Below are positions 55,663-63,064 of a stretch of 64,000 bases of DNA, piece by piece. The DNA comes from Phaeobacter sp. B1627 (GTDB lineage Bacteria; Pseudomonadota; Alphaproteobacteria; Rhodobacterales; Rhodobacteraceae), in the NCBI RefSeq assembly GCF_006265095.1, contig NZ_VCNK01000022.1, forward strand, positions 1 to 64,000, read 5' to 3'. Each line of letters opens with the position of its first letter. Positions within the stretch are counted from its first letter, which is position 1. A model generated the notes under the pieces. That model was not told where the DNA came from. It was given only the letters and a program-made list of their open reading frames with translations, and did not search any database. Both the position numbers and the translations under genes were made by a program.

Positions 55663-55969
55663 GACACTTCCTTCCGAGCCTGAGACACAAGACGAACCGG
55701 CGCAGCTGCGTTTCCTGCGGCGCCTCGTGACCACGCTGACCGTGATCATGGTGGGCGGGGTTCTAGTCGTAATCGCATTGCTTGTCATCCGTTTGTCGAG
55801 CGACCGCAGCGGCCCAGCCCTACCGGAGCATCTGACCCTGCCAGATGATACAACCGCACGGGCCATTACTTTCGGGCCGGACTGGATCGCGGTGGTGACG
55901 ACGGACGACCAGATCATGATCCTGGACGCGGCAACTGGCGCCCTGCGTCAAACGCTGCAGGTCCATTGA
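55661..55969 (+). CDS. Small membrane protein (DUF6476-like)
   Basis: A 102-aa protein with one transmembrane helix near residues 22-45 (VTTLTVIMVGGVLVVIALLV), preceded by LRFLRRL. The outer part ends in ITFGPDWIAVVTTDDQIMIL and LRQTLQV, a short beta-propeller-like stretch. It resembles DUF6476 proteins that sit beside the RluA gene in Rhodobacterales; function unknown. The ATG overlaps the divergent gene's start by two bases. An in-frame ATG at 55643 is possible but would lie within the other gene. Confidence 0.7.
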   Translation: MTLPSEPETQDEPAQLRFLRRLVTTLTVIMVGGVLVVIALLVIRLSSDRSGPALPEHLTLPDDTTARAITFGPDWIAVVTTDDQIMILDAATGALRQTLQVH

Positions 55970-56024
55970 TCAGCCTGGCCACTGTGCCTCAGACATGCGC
56001 CTCGGCGCCCTGACTGAAAAGGCC

Positions 56025-56063
56025 GGTCATATTCTCCGGCCATATTCTCCGGCCATATTCTCA
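56025..56063. repeat. Three tandem 13-bp units
   Basis: GGYCATATTCTCM occurs at 56025-56037, 56038-56050 and 56051-56063 (differences only at two positions). The last unit contains the minus-strand stop codon of the next gene, which suggests the array grew from the gene's 3' end by slippage. Confidence 0.8.
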
Positions 56064-56624
56064 GGACCGCAGCAGGACCTTGCTCGAGTCGATGGCCTGG
56101 GCGATCCGTGTATATTGTGACCGACGCAACGTTGATCCCGCGCTCCGCAACAGAACAGTGCGCGCCTCCTCCAGAATGGCTTCAGCCTGCTGGTTGACTG
56201 CGTCCTGACGCGCCGCATCCACAGCCACCAGAGGTCGGGCTGTGGCATCTCCGCCCTGCTGGGCGCTGGAGACGTTAATCCGGCCCTTCGCGCGATCACG
56301 ATTGTCCAACGTCAAGCGCTCCAACTTGGCCGACGTGTCCTGCAGAATTGATCTGACCTCGTCATAATCCGTGCCCTCCGGAATGTCCTCCGACACCGCC
56401 GCGAGACGTTCTGACAGACAATCCACACGATAACTCGCATCGCTGAGTTCGCCACAAAACGCCTTTAGCGTGGCGAGGCTTCGCACAATTTCCTTCAGAA
56501 AATTCGCCGACCCAAATTGCCCGGCGGGAACCACAACAGTGTAGACAAGCTGCTGCTGCGCCTGTGCTACCTGACCTCCCGCCACCAGAAATGCCGCTCC
56601 AATTGCCGCCGCTGTCCGCTTCAT
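56061..56624 (-). CDS. Exported hypothetical protein
   Basis: A 187-aa protein with a signal peptide (AAAIGAAFLVAGGQVAQAQ, cleavage near AQA-QQ) and GGAG before the ATG at 56624. The mature part is mainly helical with two Cys (AFCGELSD, RVDCLSERL, about 25 apart) that may pair. It resembles helical periplasmic proteins of unknown role; I cannot name a family. It is divergent from another small exported protein at 56880, and its 3' end carries the 13-bp tandem repeat. Confidence 0.65.
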   Translation of the reverse strand: MKRTAAAIGAAFLVAGGQVAQAQQQLVYTVVVPAGQFGSANFLKEIVRSLATLKAFCGELSDASYRVDCLSERLAAVSEDIPEGTDYDEVRSILQDTSAKLERLTLDNRDRAKGRINVSSAQQGGDATARPLVAVDAARQDAVNQQAEAILEEARTVLLRSAGSTLRRSQYTRIAQAIDSSKVLLRS

Positions 56625-56879
56625 ACCAAAATCTCCAACTCTCAATGAAAACTCTATTGAACCCAAAACTACCGCAGGACGCCGCTCCTGCGAAGCCCGC
56701 AAACGGAAAGCCACAAAGATTCTCCTGTCCAGTGCGGGCCCCGCAATGGTTCTTCCTCCACCCGCGTCATCTCACCAGAGGCGTCGGCGCTGAAAATGAT
56801 CGAAATACGGACCCTTTTGTGTCTATACTGCTCAACAGGTCCCATGCTCCATGACACATTTTCATAGACGAGTTTACCC

Positions 56880-57248
56880 ATGTCCTTTTTCAAGAATATC
56901 AGCCTGATTTCCCTATGCATCACCCTGACACTGCCCGGTTTAGCGTCTCATGCTCAGGGGGCGGCCGTCGCCGAAGCCCGCGCCCGGCTGGTCTGCGGAT
57001 CAGGGACGGTGGTGTCTGCCACATATTTGCCCGGCGGCCTGCTGCAGGCCACCTGCAGGCAGAATGCGCCCAATTCCACCAGCAATGCGAACACGGCATC
57101 CGGCAATGGGTCCGGTCTCGGCACAGGCGGCTTGGGGACAACCGGCGTCGGTGTCGGTGCACTGACGGCCGGGGTCGTACTGACGATCGGCTCCTCCGGG
57201 TCAGGCAGCACCACCACCGGAACGTCGCCCTCTTCGGTTGCAGAATAA
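56880..57248 (+). CDS. Small exported glycine/serine-rich hypothetical protein
   Basis: A 122-aa protein with a signal peptide (ISLISLCITLTLPGLASHAQG). The middle holds two Cys (RLVCGSGTVVSATYLPGG, QATCRQN) that may pair. The rest is low-complexity Gly/Ser/Thr (GLGTGGLGTTGVGVGA, SSGSGSTTTG) with a short hydrophobic stretch. It could be a surface or periplasmic protein. No family recognised. It is the last backbone gene before the tRNA-His island. Confidence 0.55.
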   Translation: MSFFKNISLISLCITLTLPGLASHAQGAAVAEARARLVCGSGTVVSATYLPGGLLQATCRQNAPNSTSNANTASGNGSGLGTGGLGTTGVGVGALTAGVVLTIGSSGSGSTTTGTSPSSVAE

Positions 57249-57442
57249 ACACGCGGCGGCAGCCGCTTTGCTCCCCCCGCCCAGCATTCAAATCCGCCTC
57301 GAAAGACAGACACGGACCGCCGCGGCGGCTGCTCCGGGCGTATGGGGCGTATGGGACCCGCTGCGTTGCACAAAAAGGCACGGCCCGCGCGCCGACCATC
57401 ATTCCGCCCCCCTTGCAAGTAATAGCCATTTCATCGTGCCAA

Positions 57443-57472
57443 GGGGGGGGTATAGTACCATCTCCTGGTCTC
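57443..57472. repeat. Distal attachment-site copy of the tRNA-His island
   Basis: Eight G residues, four variable bases and GTACCATCTCCTGGTCTC match the tRNA-His 3' end at 61036-61065 in 26 of 30 positions; over the last 18 bases only one differs. The two copies are in direct orientation about 3.6 kb apart, as expected for attL and attR of an element that integrated at a tRNA. Confidence 0.75.
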
Positions 57473-57507
57473 TGTCCATAATCGCTAGGGTCCAGACTCA
57501 TTGATGT

Positions 57508-57837
57508 TCATAGCCAGAAGACGACAGCGGCAGCCAAGGCGATGTCTGACAGGAAGACCTTCGGGCATCTGTCGTAGCGTGTGGCGATCCGGCGCCAGTC
57601 CTTGAGCCTGCCGAACAAGATCCCGATGCGGTTGCGCCGCTTGTATCGGCGCTTGTCGTATTTCACGGTCGTCTTGCGCTACTGTCGTCCCGGGATGCAG
57701 GCGCGTATCCCCTTGTCTTTCAGGGCTTCGCGGAACCATTCGGCGTCATAGCCGCGATCCCCAAGCAACCAGTCCACCTTCGGCAGGCTGCTGAGCAGCG
57801 CCCGTGTGCCGACGTAATAGGTGACTGGCCCTGCGGT
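57508..57837 (-). pseudogene. IS5-family transposase remnant (C-terminal part, amber stop)
   Basis: The minus strand reads through a clear IS5-family catalytic region: LPKVDWLLGDRGYDAEWF, then ALKDKGIRACIPGRQ. A TAG stop at 57679-57681 follows, and the same frame continues as KTTVKYDKRRYKRRNRI, LFGRLKDWRRIATRYDRCPK and SDIALAAAVVFWL to a TGA at 57508-57510. The sequence before about 57837 no longer matches. So this is a 5'-truncated copy with one nonsense change and otherwise well-kept coding, which suggests recent decay. Confidence 0.85.
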
Positions 57838-57882
57838 GACTTCCGCTTGGCCTTCCATCTTTTGACTGCTGTCACGTATCAC

Positions 57883-58226
57883 TCATGGCTACATATTGCC
57901 CCTTGTAGCATGAGCAGAGTTTCACTGGGTCGATACAAGGTTTTGCATTGTCACAAAATCAGGCATTCGTATGATGCGCAGCATCAATTAAAGTGGGCTC
58001 ACAGCCGCCATGCGGTGGCGCAGCAGCAATGTTGCAGCGAAATCGCATGCCAGCTCTGCTGCTAGATGGCGGCAGTCAGCCCGAAGTGGTCGTATTATAT
58101 CAGGAAAGGCTAGACAGAGCGGACGCTCATGAAGTCGCGTTCGATGACTGCAGCAGGTACGGATTTGCCATTGGCTCTTCTGGCTTAAGCGCCGCTTCCG
58201 CGCTCATCCGAGTTCCAGTCTTTCGA
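57883..58226. other. AT-richer non-coding stretch inside the island
   Basis: About 340 bp between the IS5 remnant and the HxlR gene with no supported gene on either strand. I recognise no repeat, tRNA or insertion-sequence end in it. Confidence 0.5.
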
Positions 58227-58784
58227 TTATGAATTGGATGGCAAGCTGAAAATGACCTCAGGCGCAATGACCTGACTGATAAGGCCACCGGCGTTCACCG
58301 CACTATAGAGCGATCTGGGCGGGCGGGCGGTTCCATCAACGCTGCGGCAAACCCAGCTCCTTGCTTCCATCGACTTCAATGATTGAGACAGCGCCCGATC
58401 TGTAATCCTCGGGAAGTGTCGTTTGATGTCCGTGAAATGACGCGGCTTATGGAGCGACGTCAGGACCGGCAATGTCCATGACCGGCGCAACAAGGGCCAA
58501 TCTTGCTCGGTAGAAACGGTGTGAATTTGATTGGCGATTGCCGCTACAGCCGCCCCCGTCTTCGTTAGTCGAAATTCCGGGCGCAGCGGATGGCCGTAAC
58601 CGGGGTTTCGTTCAAGCAAACCCAGTTCGATCAAATGATCCAGGCTTTGCGTGAATGCTGTCCTGCCTGCACCGGTCGCAGCCAACAGCGGCGCTTGCCG
58701 CCCGGCGACGCCAGAATGCAAGCTCGACAGTATAGGCAGCGACCAAGCCCTTGAAGTGATATTGACAAGCACCCTAATGTCCAT
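58227..58784 (-). CDS. HxlR-type regulator with two winged-helix units in tandem
   Basis: A 185-aa protein. Residues about 10-90 and about 98-170 both follow the HxlR winged-helix pattern: (S/R)xxWxLPxLxSLH, then a recognition-helix region (RTAFTQSLDHLIELGLLER; RALSQSLKSMEARSWVCR). HxlR proteins normally have one unit of about 110 residues and dimerise; here two copies are fused, so one chain may act as a pseudo-dimer. It is divergent from the VOC gene with only 39 bp between starts, so it probably controls it. Two AGTATA direct copies lie in that gap. Confidence 0.8.
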   Translation of the reverse strand: MDIRVLVNITSRAWSLPILSSLHSGVAGRQAPLLAATGAGRTAFTQSLDHLIELGLLERNPGYGHPLRPEFRLTKTGAAVAAIANQIHTVSTEQDWPLLRRSWTLPVLTSLHKPRHFTDIKRHFPRITDRALSQSLKSMEARSWVCRSVDGTARPPRSLYSAVNAGGLISQVIAPEVIFSLPSNS

Positions 58785-58786
58785 AA

Positions 58787-58801
58787 AGTATAGTTAGTAT
58801 A
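58787..58801. promoter_or_regulatory. Candidate HxlR operator
   Basis: AGTATA at 58787-58792 and again at 58796-58801 lies in the 39-bp AT-rich gap between the divergent HxlR and VOC starts. The 9-bp spacing puts the copies nearly one helix turn apart. Confidence 0.35.
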
Positions 58802-58823
58802 TTTTATATAATAAGGAAACCCC

Positions 58824-59204
58824 ATGTCACTTATTTCCGTAGATCACACCATCACCATTGCCATGTCGGTTCGCGATCGCCATTCAAGCGCGGAATGGTA
58901 CGAAAGCATGCTGGGATTTAAGCCGCTTTATCATGCCGATGACGCGGGCTGGTCTGAGCTTCGGACAAACACACCTGGTGTTGTCCTTGGCCTTGGCGAG
59001 CACAGCAAGCCATCGCCCGGCAACTGCGTGCCAGTGTTTGGGATCGCTGATCTCGATTCAGCCCGGCAGAAACTGGAACAGGCCAAAGTCAAATTTGACG
59101 GCGAGACGGATGTCATCGAAGGCATGGTCAAGACCGCGACGTTTTACGACCCCGACGGAAATGCACTGATGCTTGCGCAGGATTTGACCGGAAGACCTGG
59201 ATAG
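58824..59204 (+). CDS. VOC-family (glyoxalase/bleomycin-resistance fold) protein
   Basis: A 126-aa protein with two babbab-type halves: SVDHTITIAMSVRDRHSSAEWYESMLGFK at the N-terminus (key DHTITIAM, EWYESMLGF) and KTATFYDPDGNALMLAQ at the C-terminus. Metal ligands could be the first-strand His and the last-strand Gln or Asp. Such proteins serve as glyoxalases, dioxygenases or drug-binding proteins. AAGGA precedes the ATG. Its role is probably linked to a compound sensed by the divergent HxlR regulator. Confidence 0.85.
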   Translation: MSLISVDHTITIAMSVRDRHSSAEWYESMLGFKPLYHADDAGWSELRTNTPGVVLGLGEHSKPSPGNCVPVFGIADLDSARQKLEQAKVKFDGETDVIEGMVKTATFYDPDGNALMLAQDLTGRPG

Positions 59205-59399
59205 CACGTGGATTTCTTTTGGCGGCTGCGGCAGCTCTGCTTCCGACAGGTACGAATGCAGCCCGAAGCGGGCCACCAGCCATTGGCACAAACCCGCGAA
59301 AGCTGACCTTGGCCACGCACGTCGCGAACTGGCAAGGAGCGGAGAAGTGTGCATTCGCTGCAACTGCGCGAATGCCTGCGATCGGTTCACCGCTTCACA

Positions 59400-60158
59400 T
59401 CAACCAAAGGCACGGACGAAATATACGATGGAGAGAACCGCACCGAATGTAATTACGGCACCTCGAAGGTAGCGCGCACTCACGCGCTTGGCCAAACGAC
59501 CGCCTGCATAACCTCCGATAGTGCTCCCAACCATCATTGCGATCGCTTGTGGCCATGCGATCAGACCGCCAATCCCAAAGACGAGAATGCTCAAGATCGT
59601 GAAGCTCGTTGCCAGCAGATTCTTGATACTGTTGGCGGTATGAAAGTTTGAAAATCCCATGAGTTGAGCAATGGCAAGCAGGATGAACCCAAGCCCTGCG
59701 CCGAAGTATCCGCCGTAGATCGACGATAGGAACAGGCCAGTGTAGATAGCCGTGTTCCCTCGGCTTTCGCCCATCGTGTTGAGCAACCAAGTCCGGAGTG
59801 TGTTGCCGAAAGCAAACAGACAGGTCGCCAGAAGAATGAGAAAAGGAAGAAGCAACACGAAAAAATCAGGATCGGACACCAAGAGCAGCATCGACCCGAT
59901 GATTGCGCCAACACCTGACACGATCATTAGCGGCATCAGGGTTTTGCCAACTCCGCGCAGTTCCTCCCGATAGGCGGGAAGGGCCGCTGCGTTTGATGGC
60001 AAAAGAGCGAGGTAATTCGTAGCGTTCGCCACGACAGGCGGGAGCCCGACGGCCATAAGTGCGGGAAAGGTGAACAGCGTTGCGCCTCCGGCAATGGCGT
60101 TCCAGACCCCGCCAAAGAGGCCGATGCCAACCAGAATAACGGCTTGTGTAGCATCCAT
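59400..60158 (-). CDS. TSUP/TauE-SafE-family membrane transporter
   Basis: A 252-aa very hydrophobic protein with about eight helices. The family start is visible (GVWNAIAGGATLFTFPALMAVGLPPVVANATNYLAL; key GGATLFTFPALM and ANATNYLALLP), as is the second half (FGAGLGFILLAIAQLMG, SIKNLLATSFT). The family moves sulfite, sulfoacetate or other small organosulfur anions. GGAG precedes the ATG. It is divergent from a truncated LysR gene that was probably its regulator before the IS3 insertion. Confidence 0.88.
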   Translation of the reverse strand: MDATQAVILVGIGLFGGVWNAIAGGATLFTFPALMAVGLPPVVANATNYLALLPSNAAALPAYREELRGVGKTLMPLMIVSGVGAIIGSMLLLVSDPDFFVLLLPFLILLATCLFAFGNTLRTWLLNTMGESRGNTAIYTGLFLSSIYGGYFGAGLGFILLAIAQLMGFSNFHTANSIKNLLATSFTILSILVFGIGGLIAWPQAIAMMVGSTIGGYAGGRLAKRVSARYLRGAVITFGAVLSIVYFVRAFG

Positions 60159-60225
60159 TGTCGTTTCTCCAAAGATTGGCCGGACCGTAGGGATGTCATC
60201 GCTTTAGAAAAAACGAATAAATACG

Positions 60226-60321
60226 ATGAAATCGATGAATGAAAACGAACGCATGCCCATCGACAGCGATTTGCTACTCACATTCAAGCGCATCGCGGAA
60301 TGCGGTAACCTCACCCAACCG
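60226..60321 (+). pseudogene. Truncated LysR-family regulator (N-terminal fragment)
   Basis: After a short leader, MPIDSDLLLTFKRIAECGNLTQ matches the start of a LysR helix-turn-helix and then stops matching at about residue 31. The reading frame runs on into insertion-sequence DNA. Normal LysR proteins have about 300 residues, so only the first tenth is left. It is divergent from the TSUP gene, the usual place for its regulator. Confidence 0.75.
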
Positions 60322-60366
60322 GAAGACCCCAGATCAAGCCGGCCTCAATGCCGGGGGGAAGGTCAC

Positions 60367-60539
60367 GGGGAGCTCTTCTACACCTTACGGGAAGCGCACA
60401 TCCTGATTGAACAATGGAGGAAAACTACAACATAAAAGGACCGCATCGTGCACTGGGCGACCGCCCACCGGCTTCGGAAACCATCGTCCCGATGGAACCC
60501 AGGCCGATCCTGCACTCACGTTCAAACTGGACCACATAG
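60367..60539 (+). pseudogene. IS3-family transposase remnant (C-terminal end)
   Basis: GELFYTLREAHILIEQWRK matches the end of an IS3-family integrase core. The expected next residues, HYNT, are restored if one base is added near 60425, after which YNIKGPHRALGDRPPASE and TIVPMEPRPILH continue to a TAG at 60537-60539. So a one-base deletion and truncation at both sides have destroyed it. It is joined directly to the LysR fragment. Confidence 0.8.
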
Positions 60540-60936
60540 GTGGGGCTGATAACGCTCACCCCCTGGACAGTGCCAAGCAACGCTTGAGCCTGCGCCTAAT
60601 CCGAGGCCTGAATTTCAGACATACGGGCGGGAAATTCGCCGTCAGACTGCAAACCGCCAAGCTTGTTGCAAAACCCAGAGTCTGGCGATAGCGCACGATG
60701 GATGTGAAATCGGGGTTCTCGCCTGCGAGACGGGCCTCCCATGCCGCATCCAGCTTCAGCTCCAATTCAGCCGCACGCGCGTGCGCCGCCACGATGTCGC
60801 CAGTTTTGAAAGAAACATAGATCTCCTTGCGGGCCTCAACACCGGCAAAGCGCTTGGGCACCCGCATCCTGAATTGATAACTTCGCCCGACAAGCTTCAC
60901 CCTTTCCGCCGCCGCACACCCCAAAATCCGGCGCAT
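60540..60936 (-). pseudogene. Tyrosine integrase remnant (N-terminal arm-binding region)
   Basis: From an ATG at 60936, the minus strand encodes SYQFRMRVPKRFAG, KEIYVSFKTGD and AHARAAELELKLDAAWEARL, the start of a phage-type integrase (DUF6538-like N-terminal part). Similarity is lost near 60675; a different frame then gives AQAQALLGTVQG, so a frameshift has occurred. The catalytic domain is missing. Its place next to the tRNA-His 3' end fits an integrase that used this tRNA as its target. Confidence 0.75.
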
Positions 60937-61035
60937 TATGTAGTGTTTTGCGCGGTGTTTTGCGGGGTAAATCAACAGGCCGCAGTTCTTCAACAACCTA
61001 GAGGCTGTAATAAAGGGAAAGGTTCTGCTTTTTTT

Positions 61036-61065
61036 GGGGGGGGAGTGGTACCACCTCCTGGTCTC
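61036..61065. repeat. tRNA-proximal attachment-site copy
   Basis: The 30-bp repeat partner of 57443-57472. It covers the G8 tract and the T-arm/acceptor 3' part of tRNA-His, the standard crossover site of many integrases. Confidence 0.75.
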
Positions 61066-61122
61066 GAACCAGGGACCTCTTGATCCACAATCAAGCGCTC
61101 TAACCAACTGAGCTAAGGCGGC
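61046..61122 (-). tRNA. tRNA-His (GTG)
   Basis: A complete cloverleaf on the minus strand: acceptor GCCGCCT pairs with AGGTGGT (two G-T pairs), D-arm GCTC/GAGC, anticodon stem CTTGA/TCAAG with loop TTGTGGA (anticodon GTG), and T-arm CCTGG-TTCGAGA-CCAGG. Base 73 is A and CCA is encoded. There is no G-1 opposite position 73. Loss of G-1 and C73 is known for alphaproteobacterial tRNA-His, so this fits the organism. The 3' end is the insertion site of the island to its left. Confidence 0.95.
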
Positions 61123-61430
61123 ACTGAAGGGGCATTTATAGCACAGAATTTCCGAGTGCAAGAGCCGATACGACAAGTTTTTCACCCATCTGGAAAATTC
61201 CCCTTTTAACCCTTAAGAAATCGCCGCCCACTCGACGGAACAAACGCCACGCCCGGCGCGCTCCGGCATTGCATTGCCTGGTGATTCCCCCTCCGAGCCC
61301 GACGATCACCGCCACAGTTCCCTCTCCGGCAAACCCGCTGCCGGCGCCGCCCCGGTCGAACATCTTGCTTTTTAGACAACTGCGGTCTAGCAGAGTTGCT
61401 CACCACACTGCTGTGCGAAGGAGCATGTCC
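61123..61430. other. Region between tRNA-His and the DUF6324-like gene
   Basis: About 308 bp with no supported gene. It must hold the leftward tRNA promoter and the rightward promoter for the small protein at 61431. No other structure was recognised. Confidence 0.5.
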
Positions 61431-61619
61431 ATGGGGATCAACACCGAACGTGATGTCGAAGCGAATATGCAGATCGGCCCGACCGATGTGGGCATGGTCC
61501 GCATTTTTATCGAAGCCGACGGAGTCGAGATTCCAATGGACTTCGAACCAGAAGAAGCTGATGAAATCGCTGATGAAATTCGTGCCGCAGCACAAGCCGC
61601 CCGTGCCGTCAGCTCCTGA
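61431..61619 (+). CDS. DUF6324-like small acidic protein
   Basis: A 62-aa protein, acidic and compact: INTERDVEANMQIGPTD, then GMVRIFIEADGVEIPMDF and EPEEADEIADEIRAAA. It resembles DUF6324 proteins common in Rhodobacterales, with unknown function. The ATG at 61431 has GAAGGAG at good spacing; an ATG at 61425 is too close. A terminator follows 25 bp after the stop. Confidence 0.75.
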   Translation: MGINTERDVEANMQIGPTDVGMVRIFIEADGVEIPMDFEPEEADEIADEIRAAAQAARAVSS

Positions 61620-61644
61620 CGGTCCGACCAATCCACGTTGAGCG

Positions 61645-61671
61645 AAGCCGGGCCACGTGCCCGGCTTTCTT
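61645..61671 (+). terminator. Rho-independent terminator
   Basis: AAGCCGGGC-CACGT-GCCCGGCTT has a 9-bp stem and 5-nt loop followed by TCTT, 25 bp after the DUF6324-like gene. Confidence 0.85.
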
Positions 61672-61870
61672 ATGCCTGAAAAAGACCATTTTTTCGCCCT
61701 GCCTTCTTTCGCAAAGTTACCGCAATTCCGGCAGGTTAATTGGCTAATGGCCTTGGCCAAGCATGATAATCGGTTGCATTTTACACGATCCGTTTACGCA
61801 GGTTATAGCCGTGTTAACCTTCCCCTATAAATCATTAAGGACTGGCAACTCTCTGCTTGGAGCGTGTGTG

Positions 61871-63025
61871 ATGTATCATTTTACTCCCCCCCCGACGGGT
61901 CTCATGGTGAATTTACCGAGCGCTATCGCCTCGGCCAACGGCCCGCACGCTGCTGCGCTCTCCCTGTCCGATTCAGATAGCCTGACTGCGAACCAGCTTC
62001 AAAACCAGGTCACCCAGGCGCGGCGTGCGCGCGACAAAATAATTGATCAGATCAGCAAACCTCCGGAGCCGGGTTGGAAATCTGCCGTCAACCAGATCTC
62101 TGATACCGTTGACCGAATGGAGAAGGTCCTCAGCTTTCTGCAGGCTCACAGGGTCCTATCGGCCTCCCCCGCCGAGCTCCTTGGCCCCGTCCCTGGCTCC
62201 GTCCCTGGCTCCGTCGATGTCTACCCCTCAGGACCGGCCTTGCAGCAGTCCGGCGGAACGTCGCAGGCCGGACCTGCAGAAAGCGGAACCTCGCAGGCCG
62301 TGCTGCGCGACGCCAAAACTGCGGTCGGGCCACTGTCGGCCCCTGCGATTGCGAATGAGGCCGCCTCGGCAGACACGCTCAGCCCCCCTGCAGGGGGCAG
62401 CCCGTCCCGCGTCATATACGTGATGGATGATGGCGTTGTGATCCTTGGCCTGGCCCCGGAGCGTGCAGCCCGCGACGCCTCAGGGTTCCGCGATCCGACA
62501 GAGGTTCCGTTGCAATCATCCCGGACAGCAGACCATGCACAAGCAGAGTCAGGAGCTGTGTCAGGGGCACAGCCCCCGGGTGTGGTCGTGAACCTACCGC
62601 TGACGGAGGATCAGCAGCGGGCGAGCCAGGATCTTATCGCTCTTGCGCGCAAGGCCTATGCGCAACTGCAACCTCTGCAACCTCGCGAGGCAGAACACTC
62701 CGCGGATCTAATCACCACTACACAGGTCGGTATCACGGCTGAACTGGACATGGATCCCGCGTCCAAGCCCTCTGCCGACCGTATTACGCCGGCTGATCCC
62801 CTGCCGGCGGCGTCGGCCTCTGCGCCGGGTTCAGAGAATACAACGGCAACCGCGCCACAAAATGATCCGCTGCATGCAACTGCTCAGCCGTTTGCCAATA
62901 GCGCGAGTGAAGACGCCGCAGAGGCCACAAGACAGCAGCAGATCATTGCGCTGCAACTGGACGGGCATAACGACATTATTTACATTGTGCCCCCGGCAAA
63001 AGCGACAATGGATCTCATCGTCTGA
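61871..63025 (+). CDS. Hypothetical protein with Pro/Gly/Ser-rich linker
   Basis: A 384-aa protein with no signal peptide or membrane helix that I can defend. Residues about 35-100 look helical (NQLQNQVTQARRARDKIIDQ, TVDRMEKVLSFLQAH), possibly a coiled coil. A linker follows with the short repeat PGSVPGSV (near residue 112) and many Ala/Ser/Pro residues. The C-terminus ends in ALQLDGHNDIIYIVPPAKA. Family not recognised. The ATG at 61871 has GGAG 10 bp upstream. It may be a low-complexity protein that varies between strains. Confidence 0.5.
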   Translation: MYHFTPPPTGLMVNLPSAIASANGPHAAALSLSDSDSLTANQLQNQVTQARRARDKIIDQISKPPEPGWKSAVNQISDTVDRMEKVLSFLQAHRVLSASPAELLGPVPGSVPGSVDVYPSGPALQQSGGTSQAGPAESGTSQAVLRDAKTAVGPLSAPAIANEAASADTLSPPAGGSPSRVIYVMDDGVVILGLAPERAARDASGFRDPTEVPLQSSRTADHAQAESGAVSGAQPPGVVVNLPLTEDQQRASQDLIALARKAYAQLQPLQPREAEHSADLITTTQVGITAELDMDPASKPSADRITPADPLPAASASAPGSENTTATAPQNDPLHATAQPFANSASEDAAEATRQQQIIALQLDGHNDIIYIVPPAKATMDLIV

Positions 63026-63064
63026 TCTGCCCTTCCTGACTGCGTCCTGCCTCATCCAGGGCGC

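Larger units (their letters stand above)
57443..61065. mobile_element. Decayed genomic island integrated at tRNA-His
   Basis: The island is bounded by 30-bp direct repeats and has a tyrosine integrase remnant next to the tRNA end. It contains an IS5-family remnant, an HxlR regulator with a VOC protein, a TSUP transporter, a truncated LysR gene and an IS3-family remnant. Parts (57.9-58.3 and 58.78-58.82 kb) are more AT-rich than the backbone. The integrase and both insertion sequences are broken, so it is unlikely to be mobile now. Confidence 0.7.

Noticed and set aside
60556-61185. A 209-codon minus-strand reading that spans tRNA-His
   Set aside because: Its first part is the translated tRNA; only the integrase remnant from 60936 onward has protein similarity.
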